DNA of 64,000 nt from Antedon mediterranea (lineage: Eukaryota > Echinodermata > Crinoidea > Comatulida > Antedonidae), in contig NC_092672.1 in the NCBI RefSeq assembly GCF_964355755.1, positions 10,908,501 through 10,972,500 of the forward strand, written 5' to 3'. Both the position numbers and the translations under genes were made by a program. This document shows, one piece after another, positions 41,401 to 56,400 of this stretch. Numbering within the stretch: position 1 is the first letter of the stretch; each line of letters begins with the position of its first letter. Under the pieces are notes generated by a model. That model did no database searches. It saw only the letters and a list, made by a program, of their open reading frames with translations, and had not been told where the DNA came from.

Positions 41401-44400
41401 AAAAAAGATTCATTAGTTAAACTTTTCAGTCCGGTGTAGTTCATCATGTTATCTCGTCTCTTTCTAATAAATTGATTTTCTGAATTGATTTTTTTACATA
41501 CACATGGCATTTGAAAAATCGTCGCCTGAATTAATATCCTTTTTAACATCGCATGCATACATAAACTTTCAACATTGAAACTTGCGTGATCAAGCAGCAG
41601 CCTACTTTGTAGCTATTAGCACGAGTTGAAATATGTAAAGTTATACCCTCGCTTTAAAAAATCGAGATACGTTACAGGGAAAAAAAGAAGTAGGATGCAG
41701 AAGTTTATAGTGCAGATTACATTGGAATTAATGCTTAAAACGCCATCTGACTAAATGATAAATTGATTTCCAAATTGGCAGCAAATTACTTGGTTACTTG
41801 TATAACCAACATTCAATGTCACCTCGCGAACAGTATAAAACAAACTACTTTAGGTGGGGTCTCACATTTGCAAAGCATTATTTCTTCGACGAGATGTCCT
41901 CGTTTTTTTTTACGATGGACACTTGAAAAATGTTTTTGAATTTCTACAATTGCATTCAGGAGTTATTGATTAACGTGACGAATAAAATGTTGGCTATAAT
42001 AATTGAAAACACAAAGAAAGAAATCAACTTTTTTAGACCAATGACTTGTGAAATAATCTGTTGGAATGTTTATCTGAATGATTTTATTAGAGTATTGAAC
42101 TATTGTTTAAAGGTCGAGATCAAAAAAAAATAAATTCTGTCTACTATTTGAAAAAAAAACAAAAAGAAATCACGATTATTTTATTTCATGTTTGTACATT
42201 TTCTGCCAAAAATATGATGTTTTTTAAAAATAATTTGTATCTAAATTTTAACTACATTCTTATTTGCATTGTGTTTCAAAAAATCAAATGTACAGTACAT
42301 TAATGTTATAAACATTATTCCAAAAAATATGTTAAAAAAAGTCTAATGAATTATAATTAGTTAAGGAGTTTAATTTTGTGTCCAAGGTGTATTGTAATTG
42401 GTTTTAAATGCACCTAATAGATATTGAAAATAGCTCTTAGTTGGACATAAAAAGTAGATGATTAATTTGTAATGAATCTTTAGGAGTCTGACTGTCTGTT
42501 CCTCTTTGATCCAGCTTAGGATTGTGATCTTCGTTGCTCTCTGTGATTCAAACACATCAAACAACATACTGACCAACGTACATGATTAGCCGACAAATTG
42601 CCAGTTTCTCTTCGATGCTTCTTACATTGTTTTATTGTTAGTTCGAATAAAGGCCATTGTATCCAGACAAGATAATCCTTATGTTATTGAGACCATCACC
42701 TTTTGTTCTCCTGAGTACCTTATTGAAAAAATTTGGAGCTGTGCTTTTGAGTCTTAAATTTGAATATACCCATCATAATGAAACTTACGTTGTCTGCTAA
42801 TTGAAAAGGTTATAACCAACACCCTCCCTCTGAGAGGTTTTATGGATTAGGACATGTGTACTTCAATTTGTACAGATACCATAATACCTGAGTTAATTAG
42901 CCAAGTGCATCTGTGATTTTATCATGATATAAACCAATCACCATACTTAATAAACTAGATAAGATTCTAACATTTCTGTCCATCACTGTTTCTTCTCTAG
43001 TATACCAGAGTTTTCAATCACATTAGTTAATCTACAGTATGGTAAAAAAGGTTTAGATCAAGACAAATATATACTATCATATATATCATTAAACAATAAC
43101 AGCGCAAACCTCCTATAGCTGTAGGCCCTATCCCAAAAACACTTATATAATTATATCTATAGTATTCAGATTTTATGTCGCTAACAACCACAACTTGTCA
43201 TCACAAACAAACATGTAATTAAGGCTAGATTGCTAAAGGGTATTATTTTTACCAATTTTATAAAGCCAAGATTAATTGTAAAGGTTTCTTCACTTTCTTT
43301 GTGGCTAGTCTTACAAACTGTTTTGAATTTGTCACGGTTTCTGTGCTCTTTTTAACATTACTGTTTGTTACTTTGATCGTTTATAAGTTTAGCAAGGTTA
43401 CCCGAGTCTGTTGAAATGTATTGTGTACTGTGAACACAATGGTGATGTAACGCTATTAATAATAAAGTTCGTCAATCCTGGGTGTCTGGTCATTGTGGCT
43501 TTGTAATGATGATTAAGCAGTGGGATTTGGGAGTAAATCTTGGCCCTTGGCTAACCCAACATGATGTACAGTGTAGGCCTAATGATGATAAAAGATGATG
43601 CCTATCTTTTATACATCGCCAGTGTATCATACTGCAAAAAGTTGTTTTTGCAGAATTTCTGTTCAAAAAGATTTACTTCCTTTAAATTTTAAGAATAAGA
43701 ATATTTGAATATTTCATGTCTATCTAAAACTTGACTCTACACAGTTCTATAGATTTTTGTAAATTTGTCAATGTTTTTTCAACTTAATTACAACTTAACA
43801 AAGTATTAGTTTTCATCTGTAAATTCCAGTTTATTTTCTTTAATTCCGAACCATCAGTCTCAGGAGAATATTCCCCCAAACTCCGCAGCCAATCAATAAT
43901 GCCCTATGGCTTCTTTTATAATGAATGCAAGTAATTATGCAAATGATGCTATTACTATCTATACTATTATTGGATTGTCTTATTTGAGCATTGTCTTGTA
44001 AGAAGATGATGTCTATGCTCATTTGTAATGGTCTAATTAATCAATCATGAGTCATTCTGAAATTTGACAGTTAACAATTAAAATTTAATAGTAGAACATT
44101 TATGAAACACTATACACATAAAAATAAAATTTAATATATAAAAAAAATTAATAAAAATTAAATAATTATTTTATTTTCTTTCAGTGGTTGGAAACTGGTG
44201 CAAGTTATTATAGAACATTTCAAGTATGCCAAGTGCAATCAAGCAATCAAAACAATTGGTTAAGGACACCTCACATTGAGAGAATGGGTGCGAATCGTAT
44301 CCAAGTCGAGCTTGAGTTTTCAATGTACTCCTGCGAGGGTATCGATAATGTGCTGTCGTGTCGTGAAACCTTTGACTTTTATTATATTGAAGCCGGTCAG

Positions 44401-47400
44401 GACTTTGCTGATTCACCAAATCCTGTATGGGGAGCGCCACCATATGATAAAATAAAAAGGATTGCCGCGGAAGGACGCTTTTCAGATCCACAGAATGAGA
44501 TCATAAACATGGTGGTTGAAGATTTTAGTCCGGTTACGCAAAGTGGTTTTTACTTAGCGTTGCAGGATCAAGGTGCGTGCATGGCACTGCTCAAGACACG
44601 TGTGTTTTACACCGTTTGCCCGAAGGTTGTAGAGAATTTTGCAAGTTTTGCTGAAACAATTACAGGACACGAAGTGACTTCACTTGTATCCGTTGAAGGT
44701 ACATGTGTAGAAAATGCAAGTGTGGTGAATGATAAGAAACCAGTTTATCAGTGCCAGAGTGATGGTAGTTGGATTCTGATCCAAGGAACGTGTGCGTGTG
44801 ATCCTGGATACGAACCAGTTGGCTCAGAATGTAGAGGTAAGAGCGTTATCAAAGTATCACATGACATCTACTCCTCAATTTGGAAATACTTTTTTCTATT
44901 TCTGACCAAGTTATTTCTATTCTTTTTTGATTAGGTGGTTTTTGTGTAAATTATGTATCATTTGTAAATATTCATTTTTAATTCACAAATTCAATTGCTA
45001 TTTTTACTTGTGTTTTTCCTAATTTTCTGGAATTGTTATTGTATGTTTATAGTTTTAAACTTCTTTCAATTAACCCTAATGTTTGTCTTAATATCTAAAC
45101 TTTGTATTTGAAAAACATTTATAATTGTAAATTACATTTTGTGGACACATATTTTGGTTCTTAGTTATAATTTTTGTATTCCTATGCAAAAAAAGAGATT
45201 TATTACCAAACTAAACAACACAGCTGGTTACTACTTTTCAAAGTCAACTCCAGATTAAAGAAAATAAACCGGCATAATATTCATCAAATGTAAGACATTT
45301 TCCAACTGATTAATTTAATTGGAAGCTTACTAACTCTAAGGAGTGTGCTTAGAGTAACTTAATCCACATCACCGAACCTATAGAAACACCCGGAAAACGT
45401 TCACAGAGAACCGTGTTTTGTCCAACGCCACGCAAGGCCAAACTTTGAATCATCCATGCACGAGAATCGCGGTGAAAAGACTAGGTTTTATCCTTACAAT
45501 ATCATTAATTCCCAATGATATCAGTTTCATGTATCTATTTCACAGGGGGTTTTAAATGGCACCAAACTCTGGCGATATCCATTGTTTTAGTCAAGAGAAG
45601 TCTGCAGAACCAGCTTTCTTTGCTGCCTGGTTCAGTAGACTTATCGTGTCGGGATCTCAAAGTCCTTTAGTGTTATTTTTTCTTTCACACTTTATTTGTA
45701 GACTTTTGTTTGAATTTGTTGATATGTAGTTTGTGTTTGATGATAAGTTTGTTGTTATTAGGAGCTGAGGCAAGCTTCTGAATAGTGTTGTATGGTAGAA
45801 GTTGTTTAAATGTGTTTTTGTAGGAACTTCAAAGGTTTCCTATTGGTGTTTTACTAACTTTATAATGTGTCATAATTTAGTGCTAATTGTGTATTTAGTA
45901 CTCAATGTGTGAAAGTTTTCCTAGTGGGAAAAATCTTTTTTCAGTATTTCTATTCTAACTAAAAGCAATCATCAAGTTAATTATAGTTATAAATCCAAAA
46001 TTCTAAAAGGCCTACATGGAATTAAGATTCTAATTTTACACGAAATTATAAAAGAAAAGTCTGTCTCTGTTTTTCAGTTTCGTAATTATGACAAATTTGG
46101 AAATAAAAGTAGACGAAGATTATAAATGTTTATATGAAACTATAATTAAAGTTAAAGAATTAGACATTTTAGCTACTTAACTCGTACGTTGGCGTATCAT
46201 ATAATCTACGATTAATAATTGGAGCACATTTATGAAAATAATGAACTCAAGCATTATGACATATATTCAGTTCATCAGTTCAGTTCTTGTTTTTAAATAA
46301 AGAAAGTCAATATAGAAAAATTACAATAAAACTTAAATTATAAAAAAAAAGATACAAAAACGGTCATATTAAAAATAAATATAGGATACTAAAGTACATA
46401 AATAAAAAAAAATAATAATTTGTTTTGATTGGTTATATTAGTAGCCTTATATGACAGGCTTTATTTTTGTTAAATAATTGCGTACATTGTTTGTATGTGT
46501 TTAGTGTGATTGCATGATAATAATGGTTAATCATCAAACATGCCAACTTTCTAAAAGCAGTATATTACAGAACGTTTTAATGATCTTACCACTGAAATTT
46601 AAATTAGCAAAGAGAATAAAATAGCATCCAAAAGATATCTATATCAGACTGTTTACAAGAGAAGATAGAGAGTGCACATTTAATGTTAGCACTTGACATT
46701 CTTTTAACTTAAATGAGATGCTTTTAAGATCCAAACACTGGAAAGCATCAACATTGCCTAACTCTAGTGGCCCTTTATCAAAAAAGAATTGATTTTACAG
46801 TCTATAATGATTATAAGAGTTGAGATGATCTTGTTTTATCTCTTTGTCGGTAGTTTGGATTTATTGTCTTGATGGTAAAAATGATGTGAAAGGGAGAGTG
46901 TGTTGGCTGTTCCATCAGCTTTTCTTACCTTCCAAAATAAACTGATTTTCCAGAAAGTTTATTTCTAATTCTAATATACAATACAAATTACAATAAATTG
47001 TAGATGTATTTAATTGTTTGTTAAGAGAAAGTTTACTTTAGTCAAGCAATTATCGGTACTTGCTATAGACTAAAAATGTTCTAACAATTAGTTGTATCAT
47101 TTCAATGTTAATAATTGTAAATTTTCTATTTATAACTTTATTTCCTAATTGTACTAACATTTGCTAGTGTTTCATTACTTGATATCACCAAGTTGTTCAC
47201 ATAATTTATTGTTTTCTCAGACCGGGATTAAGAGTAATTCAACAGCAAACTCCTAGGATATTACCAGATCATGATTTTATAAATTCCTGTATATATCACA
47301 ACTTGGACAATAACAGTAAAATTTAACCAATTAATACCGTTTGTCAATTAAAAGATTTGATTCAATTTAAAATTTAAAACCATGAGGTCATAGTGAATCA

Positions 47401-50400
47401 CATTGTACATGTCGATGACAGTTCAAATGTCTGAGGTAATGTACGATGTGCGCATTGATGTTTTAATTGTGAAAATCAATATCACATAAAATGGTCTTAA
47501 AAAAGCTGTAGTTACATATGCAGCACTTTGTTTGCAATGCAAATTGCAAATAAAAAAATCGACTAACATTGGGCAAACAAGAAAAATTATGTGCAGATTA
47601 GAGGTGGAAACTCTTAACCTAAACCATTGATTCCTAAATTCATAGCCTAAATCTACATGTACACTCTAAAAGTCTAGATTTTAAATCTTCATTTAAATCA
47701 CACATAATTAAAGGTATTATACCGGTAACCACCACATAGCATGTACCAGAGTTTTATGAATATACTCTTAATAATTTAATTATACTACACATAAAAGGCA
47801 TGTTGACAATAATATAGCATTTGGTAGTGATTTAGTCCCCAGACATCTTATAGCATTATTTTGTCAAATTCAACCTATTTATTTATAATTAAAACATTCT
47901 GTTTAGTATAGAATCCTAGTTATTATTTTTTTTAATGAGGGATGTAAAAATACTGTTTATTTATTAGTTATTATTAATTACTTAAACATCTATAGTTTTT
48001 ACAATTTTAAAACCTTAGTCAGAGAAGAAAATAAAACATTGTATGTAGGGCTACAGAGTCCAAGGTAATAATTGCTCAGCCTTGGACTTGGTAACACTGC
48101 CTCTTGTCATTTGTAAACCAATGTACAAGTTTGTTCTTAATATTATTCATTCAAGGCTGTCTCATTAATAAACAGGAGTCTATTTGTTGTAGATATAGAT
48201 ATGGTATAAGTATTTGGTTAAAGGTCAGTGTAAGGGGAAAGTGCCAATAATGTTATTTACATAAAATAAATAGTTACTTCTGTAGAATAATATATACAGG
48301 TAGTAGTCACGTTTAAATCTTTCAAATATCTATCATGTATTTTAGAATGTGATTTTTATATTATTATTATATTTTTTTATTTATTTAAAGGGTAGAATAA
48401 GAAGTAAATAAATACGTATTTAATTAATTCTTAGTAAATATGAAAGTATTTTAATATTAAACTGGTCATTGACTTAAGTGCTTATTATAGCACTATCATA
48501 CACTGCTCAATCAATAATTCTTTTTGGTGTCATTTATGATAAAGTGTCTCATTTGTCTATTGTGTTCCCAGTATCAATGAGTCATGTTAATGGCATTGAT
48601 TGATTGTGAACATGGTCTATCAGATATTATTGATCCAAGTATCTGTTGGTTCCAACACTTGAATTAGGTCTAATGATAAAAAAAAAAGATGGATGGATAA
48701 TGGCCGGCCCCATGTATGCTTGAACCATGATTTCAAAATGTTTATTTATTGAAATTATTTTAATTTGAATCTTTTAATGATGTACTATAAACAATCAAAT
48801 AATTATTTATTCTGAATAATCATATGTAAATAATGAAAATATTTGTTACTTTATTAAAGCACGTTCATTTCACTGAAGATAAGTTTGGTGTTGTAAACCA
48901 TAAGAGGTTTGACCTATTTGACTTTTTGTTTACTTTTATAGAAGGTAATATTTATTTTGAATAATCGTACCAGTTATGAAAATATTCTTCACTATATTAA
49001 AGCACGTTCATTTCACTGAAGAGGTTTGGACTTACTGTATTTACTTGACAGCAGTTCTTTCAATATCCGTTACTATATAAGATCAAAAGATAGTTAAAAA
49101 CACTTTGATATTTCTGTCTATTTACATTTGACTCCCACCTCCTTCGTCACAAAACATTGTCTCGTTCAGTAATTACCCCTGCGATTGTACGGTAGTTCTG
49201 TCCAAACATGAAAACTTCACAATAGAACAATATTATCTATTATCAAAATCACAGATTATTATTTAATTTTAGTCATGTATATCTCATTGAAAAAGGTTGG
49301 AATGCTTCTTGTTGTTGAACTCCTTTACTAAGTTTAAGTAGCATAGAAACGATTATTATACCGTTGGTGTCCCATAGACTTGCCAATTCAAAAGAAACAC
49401 ACTCAGATTTCACAGCCGAGCAAGCATCAAACGTAAGCCGCCTATTAATAAAATACTATGTATTGTGATGGTTAGGAGAAAAAAATTATATGACAATTAA
49501 CTTGTGAGCAAGTAAAGAATTCAATCTCTTTTGTGAGCGTTGCACCGATTATAAACAAATCAATGCGAACTCGCATGGGCAATGATTATTATATGACATT
49601 TGAATTTTGATTGAAAATTATAAATATAGAGTACCGTAACTGAATTTAAGCATTTATCGCTTTTAAGAATCACTTAAAGAACATAAGATAACATAAGTTA
49701 AACTTGATATTAAATACCAGAAAAATTACATTGTTTAATGTGTTTTAATTTTAAAGTGTTTAAAGTCTAAATATAACTATTCTATAACAATACAGTAAAA
49801 CAAATCAATTCTACTTTGGTTTATAATATTAACTTATATTAATAAGAACTGTGCAAAAGAGTTGTTATTTAAAAAAATAATTGTTTATAGTATAATATCA
49901 CACCTTAACTTTTACAAAGCTACCAGCATTGTTTGAAAATGTTTGCAGATTAAACTTAATGCAAAAACAAAGCACAATAGAATATTTATTAGGTGTCATA
50001 GTATAATCTACACCCCAAGCCAGTACTTAGCTCTTTTTCTCCTTGTCACCTCCTTGTTATGAACTTGTCAAGAACAATAACCAACAAAAAATAACAACCT
50101 TAACCCAAAAAAATACATTGTGTTGGTTTGAATTTGCTACAATATTTAAACAATAGAACACATTATAACACAATGGTTCCTTAAAGTTCAATTTCTTAAT
50201 CTTTATTTTGTTATAAGATTATTTGCAAATGAAACGAGATCTTAGTATTAATTAGCAATATCGTTTTCTTATGGTTTTTGGCCCACCTATCATTCCTTCA
50301 CTTGATAATTAGGATTTAAGAACGAAGGAATGTAGTTTATTCACCACAGTAAAATAATCATGCATACGTAACACGCACCTGTAGTATAAATTAATATACT

Positions 50401-53400
50401 TCCTATAGGCCTGTACCTTAAAGGATTTAACCGGTCCCTAAACATGGTTTGATCAGTAGCTTTAGGTTTCACTAATCGAAAACAAATACCTTCTGCAATT
50501 TCCCCACAAAACAGCATGAGTTTGAATTCTTTCTGCCACTTTTTATCCACATTCTTTGTAAAATTTCGAAATAGATCACGAAGTAAAAACATAATAATCC
50601 CCATACTAGACATTATACATTCTTTTGTTATGATATTAATTTGCATGTTTGCAGACATAAGTGGACTTCCCAAATTAAGGCCTCAGGAAAATATTTGAAA
50701 CATTCTTATTATTTTTATTACATTTCCAAAGCCATAAATTATGAATGATATTTTATAAAAATGTAAGTCAAGTTTAATAAGTTGAAATAATATATTTTTT
50801 TCTGTTTTTATCATCACAAAACAATATGTACAGTATGTATAATCATGGAGAATTATTTCTCCATGGTATAATGCATAACACTTTAATGTAAACAAATAAA
50901 AACATAATTGCAAAGTATCTTGACTTTATAAACATTATAATGTAAAATATAAGAATTGGGAAAAGTGATCAAAATTCAAGAAGTTATTAGGTGGATTGTA
51001 ATAGTGTTTCCTTGTTGTATTATTGTTGTATACTTTTTGGCATATAATATATCTGAAATAAAAGAATGAATAACAAGGTATTACAAATTACAAGATGTAT
51101 TGTGGATTTTTTTTAAAAGGTAATTACACATTAAAATTCAATGCGACTACTTTGTTAGCTTCTTATAAGATTTCCTTGATTTTAGAGACCAGTAAGGTTA
51201 ATCATCACCTTTTATAAAAGCTAATGGAATGGATTATCATGTTCCTTTTAAGTGAATATATTAACCCTGGTTTTTTATAATAGCCAAATTTATATTAACA
51301 TTTGGGATCAAAAAGCAGTCATTTGTACTCTGATATAGCAAGCTTTAATTGGTTTAGAATAACCAAGGTGAGATAGGCCCAAAAAGAACACACTTAACTT
51401 AAAATTTATTTTGTTAACAGAAAGCAAGGCAAATATACCTTCATGATGTTACTATATTTAAATGATAACACAGCTCTTTAAGTTTTCAACTGTGTACACA
51501 GATTGTTTGCTAGTTGATTACTATGTAGACACTGCGACACAGCCTATATGTAGCTTTCCCAAGGAGAATACGAAACACAAACCACACACTGTTTGTTGGC
51601 AATGCAAAATAAAAGCTTGTGTTCTATCTAGAACTAAAGTAAATGATTTCTTTTGATAATTTTTTAATGCGATTGCAAGCTAAGGTTAATAATGTATACT
51701 TAAAACGAGAAAGATATCGTGCAAGGTTTGTAAGGTACTTAACGAATTATGTAAATTTTAAAAGATAATAGAAAATTTGTAAAAATAAGGAGTTTAAACT
51801 TATTCAATAACATTGAAAGAGACCACCAATGTAAGGCTCCATTTTGACGTTTAACTTACTTTGTTGTTGTTGGATATAGCTTTCTTTAATTTGGACTTGT
51901 CATCAGTTGTAGGCTGCCTTTTCCTTAGTGCCTGCTAGAATACAAACATCTAGTTAATTTATTGACTTGCTAAATTAACCCAGACATTTAACCCATTTAT
52001 ATAAGTAAAAGTAATGAGTTTAACAGAGAATGTTTTAAGAGTTATATTATACACACTAATAATATAGCTTTAGGTACATTTTGAAGTCAGTTTAGTCTTG
52101 TTATTATAACATGATAATTGGTTTGATTTATACGGAAATATTAAGCATTTCTTAAACCAGGTTTGACAACTGCCCAAGTGTATTTTCTTTCTATGATCTA
52201 ATTTAAGTTTAATTTACTCAAATCAGCCTGCCAGAGGTTACTAAAATTTCTTGCCTATTTTTTTGTAGGTTTGAAATAAAAATAGTTTTTTTTCTGTTTA
52301 TATCCGAATGTTGCAAATATTAGCAGACTGTACAATTTATATTTATCCTAATTTAAACTTATGCTACAGTAATATTCAAATGATTTGGGATCTGTCACTT
52401 TATCGCATGTATGATTTTTTCAAAAAAACTATCCTGAATTTAAACGGACAACTCCAAGTCATATGAATACAATTAAACAATTAAGGTGATCCAAACCATT
52501 ACGGATCTTTCTCACTATAAGACGTGTATTCATGAATAATAATCATCCATTTTAACTGTGGCGAGAGTCGTTTTCACATTTACCTCAGGCTAAGGTTCAT
52601 TTTAAGGTTCATTTTAAGCCAGGCCATAGCACTTACAGTATGGTACTATATTTGAACAGGATAGAATAATACAAACACTTAACATAAAATATGATCATAG
52701 GTCTACAGTAGAGTAGTAGAAGTATACCAACAGAATAGCACTACTTTCAGATTTATGTAAAAATATTTTGGTATCTTTGAATTGGTTTTAATTTGGTATA
52801 TAGCTCAGGCAAACAACTTCCTTTATAGGGTAATTGGATATTCCTGTGCATTTACTGACTAAATATTGATAGTAGCGCGCGAGTACTTAAAGCACGCCAA
52901 TAACTACCTGAATCCCCCCCGAGATTATAGTTTTAATTACTTAAAAAAATTAGAGAACAGACAAAGAACATTCATGCATACATGTCTCATTTGAACACTT
53001 TATGAGAATTCTTTAATCATCTTTTTGTTGTTTAGTAAATCTATCTAGCTTTTGTTTAATAGTTAAAATTGAATACTTCTAAATGATTTTTAATTTTCAA
53101 TGTATTTGTTTTGAGTTTTTGTCTTGTGAAAAATCACAATGGATTTTGTTCTGTATTGTAACTTAAATAATTTAAAATTAAGCATTTTTTTAATCATAAG
53201 GCAGGTCATATCATATATCATATCAAAATTGTGGTTAGAACTCTACTTGCGAACCAGTATACCGTCTCTACATATGCAATCTCATTTCCTTCCACATAAT
53301 TACTTAAGTAAACTTTCATGTTGTCTTGTCATTTTATTGTCTTTTTCCAATTGACGAGAGTTCACCTCGGTCATATGGGGATTATTTTCCGTCTATGCTT

Positions 53401-56400
53401 GTGCGACTGACTCGGCCGCGATGTTTACAATTTTGTCTTTAGCACCTGTGTAGAATTTCATTGACGAAATGTAAACCAAGTTTGAATAAAATGCAAAGAA
53501 GGTGATTCAAAATGAAAGTAGTTTTAAGGTACAAAATAACATTGTCAGTAAACCATGCGAAAATTACAATTTTAATTTCTAAATGAAAAGAAAGTGGAAA
53601 TTCATACGTACATTTCCATTAAGAGTGTGTAGAAAGACATGTCATCACAAGTAAACTTTAAATTAGAGATAAATAATTTGAACATTTTACTAAGGCACTG
53701 GAAAGAGCAATTCCTTGTGCTGACATAGATATATTGGCATCTTGACAGCCTCTCTGAATGTTTTTCGTGACATCGCTTCAAATGAGGTGTAATATACCAA
53801 GTAAGCTATCACATAATATATTGATGAGGCAAACGGCTGACAGTATGCAACCGATTATACATTCAATCAATCAATCAAATAAACGTAATGGAGAAATAAA
53901 AGCGAGGAAGTTATCACCAGTAGCAGTTAAAGCAATGATTGTAATTAGCATAAAGGAAGGGGGTTGATGGTTAAAGGCAAAATTTAAAAAAAATGTTAGT
54001 TTCACATCTAGGATTTTGACTCTTTTTTAAAGGACTTTATTATGGTAGATTAGCTATTGTGAGAATGTAAGTCTAAAAGTGCATTTGCCAAATACACACC
54101 TCGACCGAATACTTCAACAAAAAGACCCTTGAGTGATTCTTTCAAATTTTGGTTCTGAATATGAACATTTTTAAATAAAAAAATGTATTTTTTTTGTCTC
54201 ATTTTTATAATAAATTGTATAAGAAAGTATATAACAAATTCAGCTTACTAGTTGGTTAAAAGCAACTTAAAATCTACAGTACTAGTAGTTTTAAATGTAA
54301 AGTAAATGGCGTAAGACTATTGATGCCAATTTGTACCTGATTTGTAATGCATTTGTTTGTCTAGTACGACAGTTAGATGACTGATTATGAAAAATGCTTG
54401 CAGTTAGCAATCTCAAGATATTTATTAAGTTGGCACTCGCTGCTGCTATAACATCAATGCTATAACATAGTACGCCAAAACACATTAAGGTTATCTGTCT
54501 CATAATCCGTTCTATACATTCAAAAATATTAAAATTCTCGTAAGAGCTTTATAATATGAAAAATAATTTAGAAATGGATAACATGTATTTTTAGTAGATA
54601 CGATATTGTTATGTATTCTTAGATTTCATTTAGCTGGTTTATTGCAAATTTGATTTTTTGGAACGTAAAAAGTTGTTTCAAATCTAGTTTGTATTAAACT
54701 TGAATTTATGTAAAAGTAATGTAATTATTTCCTTTAAAAACAAAAACATAAAAGCAACAAAGTTTTCAGTCAAACAACAGAAATCATTTTAAATGACTTA
54801 TATTTCCAGAATGTTAACAGTATTATCACATGAGTCTTTAAATGTAAATAAAATACATTATTCATTTTAAAGGCACATATAGGCTAATTATACATTAATT
54901 AAGAACATTTGTACTTTATTTTACACATTATCTTGTCCATAACTAAGGCGTATACCCCGAAACTATAGTTGAACTTTAAGATGCTACAACCCAAGGTTAG
55001 AAAATGTTCTTGAACTAAACTTAAAAAAAAAAAAATTCGTCAAGGTGATTCTTACGCAGTTAAAAAACTTCTAAACTATATTATCAATAGATTCTTAAGG
55101 AGCTAGTCTCCTGGTAAACTGGTTGCCTTGTTTCACAATTCTTAAAGCAGTTCCAAACTGCACAAGGTAAATGGCCTAAAGAAAACTTAATTCCTTGATT
55201 GCTATTCTCCAAAGAGTGTCAGTCAAAATAAACAATTGTTTATTTGTAACCCAGTTAAAGTGATTAATAAAAAGAAAACGTTCTTGTCTATAACAGCCAA
55301 CATCGCCCGGAGGCTTTCTGATTTTCTTATTGTAGAACTAAGCAAAGTTGATGGTAAAATAGGTTAGTGGTTGCTAAAGCAAGAGGGCCTTTCATCGGGT
55401 TGTTAACTTGGATTGTATCTCAGATTGCCTGAAGGGTTTCAAGTTAGAATTCTATTTGAACGTTTAAGATTTGAGTGGAACAAGTTCAAAAACAATCCTC
55501 TAGTTAGTCACAGCTCTGGGATTTGTTATTTAATTTGGATGTTTGCCGTTACCAATTTCTTCCAATTTCCAAATATACTTTAAGAATTGAAATTTCTATT
55601 TGTATTAGTTGAGTTGTTTTTTTAGTTGCTCTATTTTCTTTGCATTTCCGCTCTAAACATACGATATTCATTGGCAACAATAAACCAGGTCATTTTAAAT
55701 CAGATTGTTCCTTCAGAACAGAGAGAGATACAAACAAATGTATTTATCTAATTGGTTTTGTTTTAATAGACAGGTGGTACCATAAACTGCTGGTAAAATC
55801 TCATTTTGAATATGAATGATGTTGTTAATAGAATATTAAGTAATTAGTAATAAGAACTACAAAGAAGCAAATTATTTTTTACAAGAACAATATTACTACT
55901 CTTTTGAACAGATTTTCAAGAACAATAGTTTTTACAGTAAAGTAGTACGCTTATTATTGCCTTAGCCATGAGTGTGTACTAATAGTCTTGCTCAACTTTT
56001 GATATCAGATGAATTAATAGCTTCATTGAAAGTATAGATAGAGGTATGCAGTTGTGATGGAAACAGATAAAATGTTGGAACTATCAGGTGTTTTTAGTTG
56101 TATGATGTTGCATGAACAAGATAAGAAAACAACAAGCGGTCTGATAATTGAATCTGTTTATGGTATCACATATATGTTAATTAATTCTCTAATTGGCTTC
56201 TTTTCCTTGAGGGACACTCCTGCACACTCTTTCCAGGGACCTGTTGTAATTGGAAAAATAAATAATGGCAACTTTTGTTCCGTCAAAAAGTAGTGTTGTA
56301 GAATTAGGCCAACCATAAAAGACCAAAACTTTTCAGGAATTTATTACATAAAGACTTCATTCATTTGCATAATGTTTCTATTCTTCTGCAGATTTAATGT

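Larger units (their letters stand above)
33076..44184 (+). other. Eph receptor intron 2 (~11.1 kb)
   Basis: Contains the 33156-34412 inverted-repeat element, a tentative nested ORF pair (34705-35991), a CATGGAGGTAT half-site at 40131 and otherwise very AT-rich unique sequence. Open frames between 36 and 44 kb are short, hydrophobic or low-complexity and not supported by splice context. Confidence 0.8.

Noticed and set aside
44837-44934. Extension of the Eph exon 3 frame beyond 44836
   Set aside because: GTAAGA at 44837 is a strong donor and the next 32 codons are hydrophobic intron readthrough; the phase-1 join to 63125 restores the Cys-rich repeat.
50341-50673. 110-codon minus-strand frame in Eph intron 3
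   Set aside because: Hydrophobic and low-complexity, no splice context and no family resemblance.
56054-56293. 79-codon plus-strand frame in Eph intron 3
   Set aside because: Starts with an ATG but shows no domain, codon bias or splice evidence; treated as chance.
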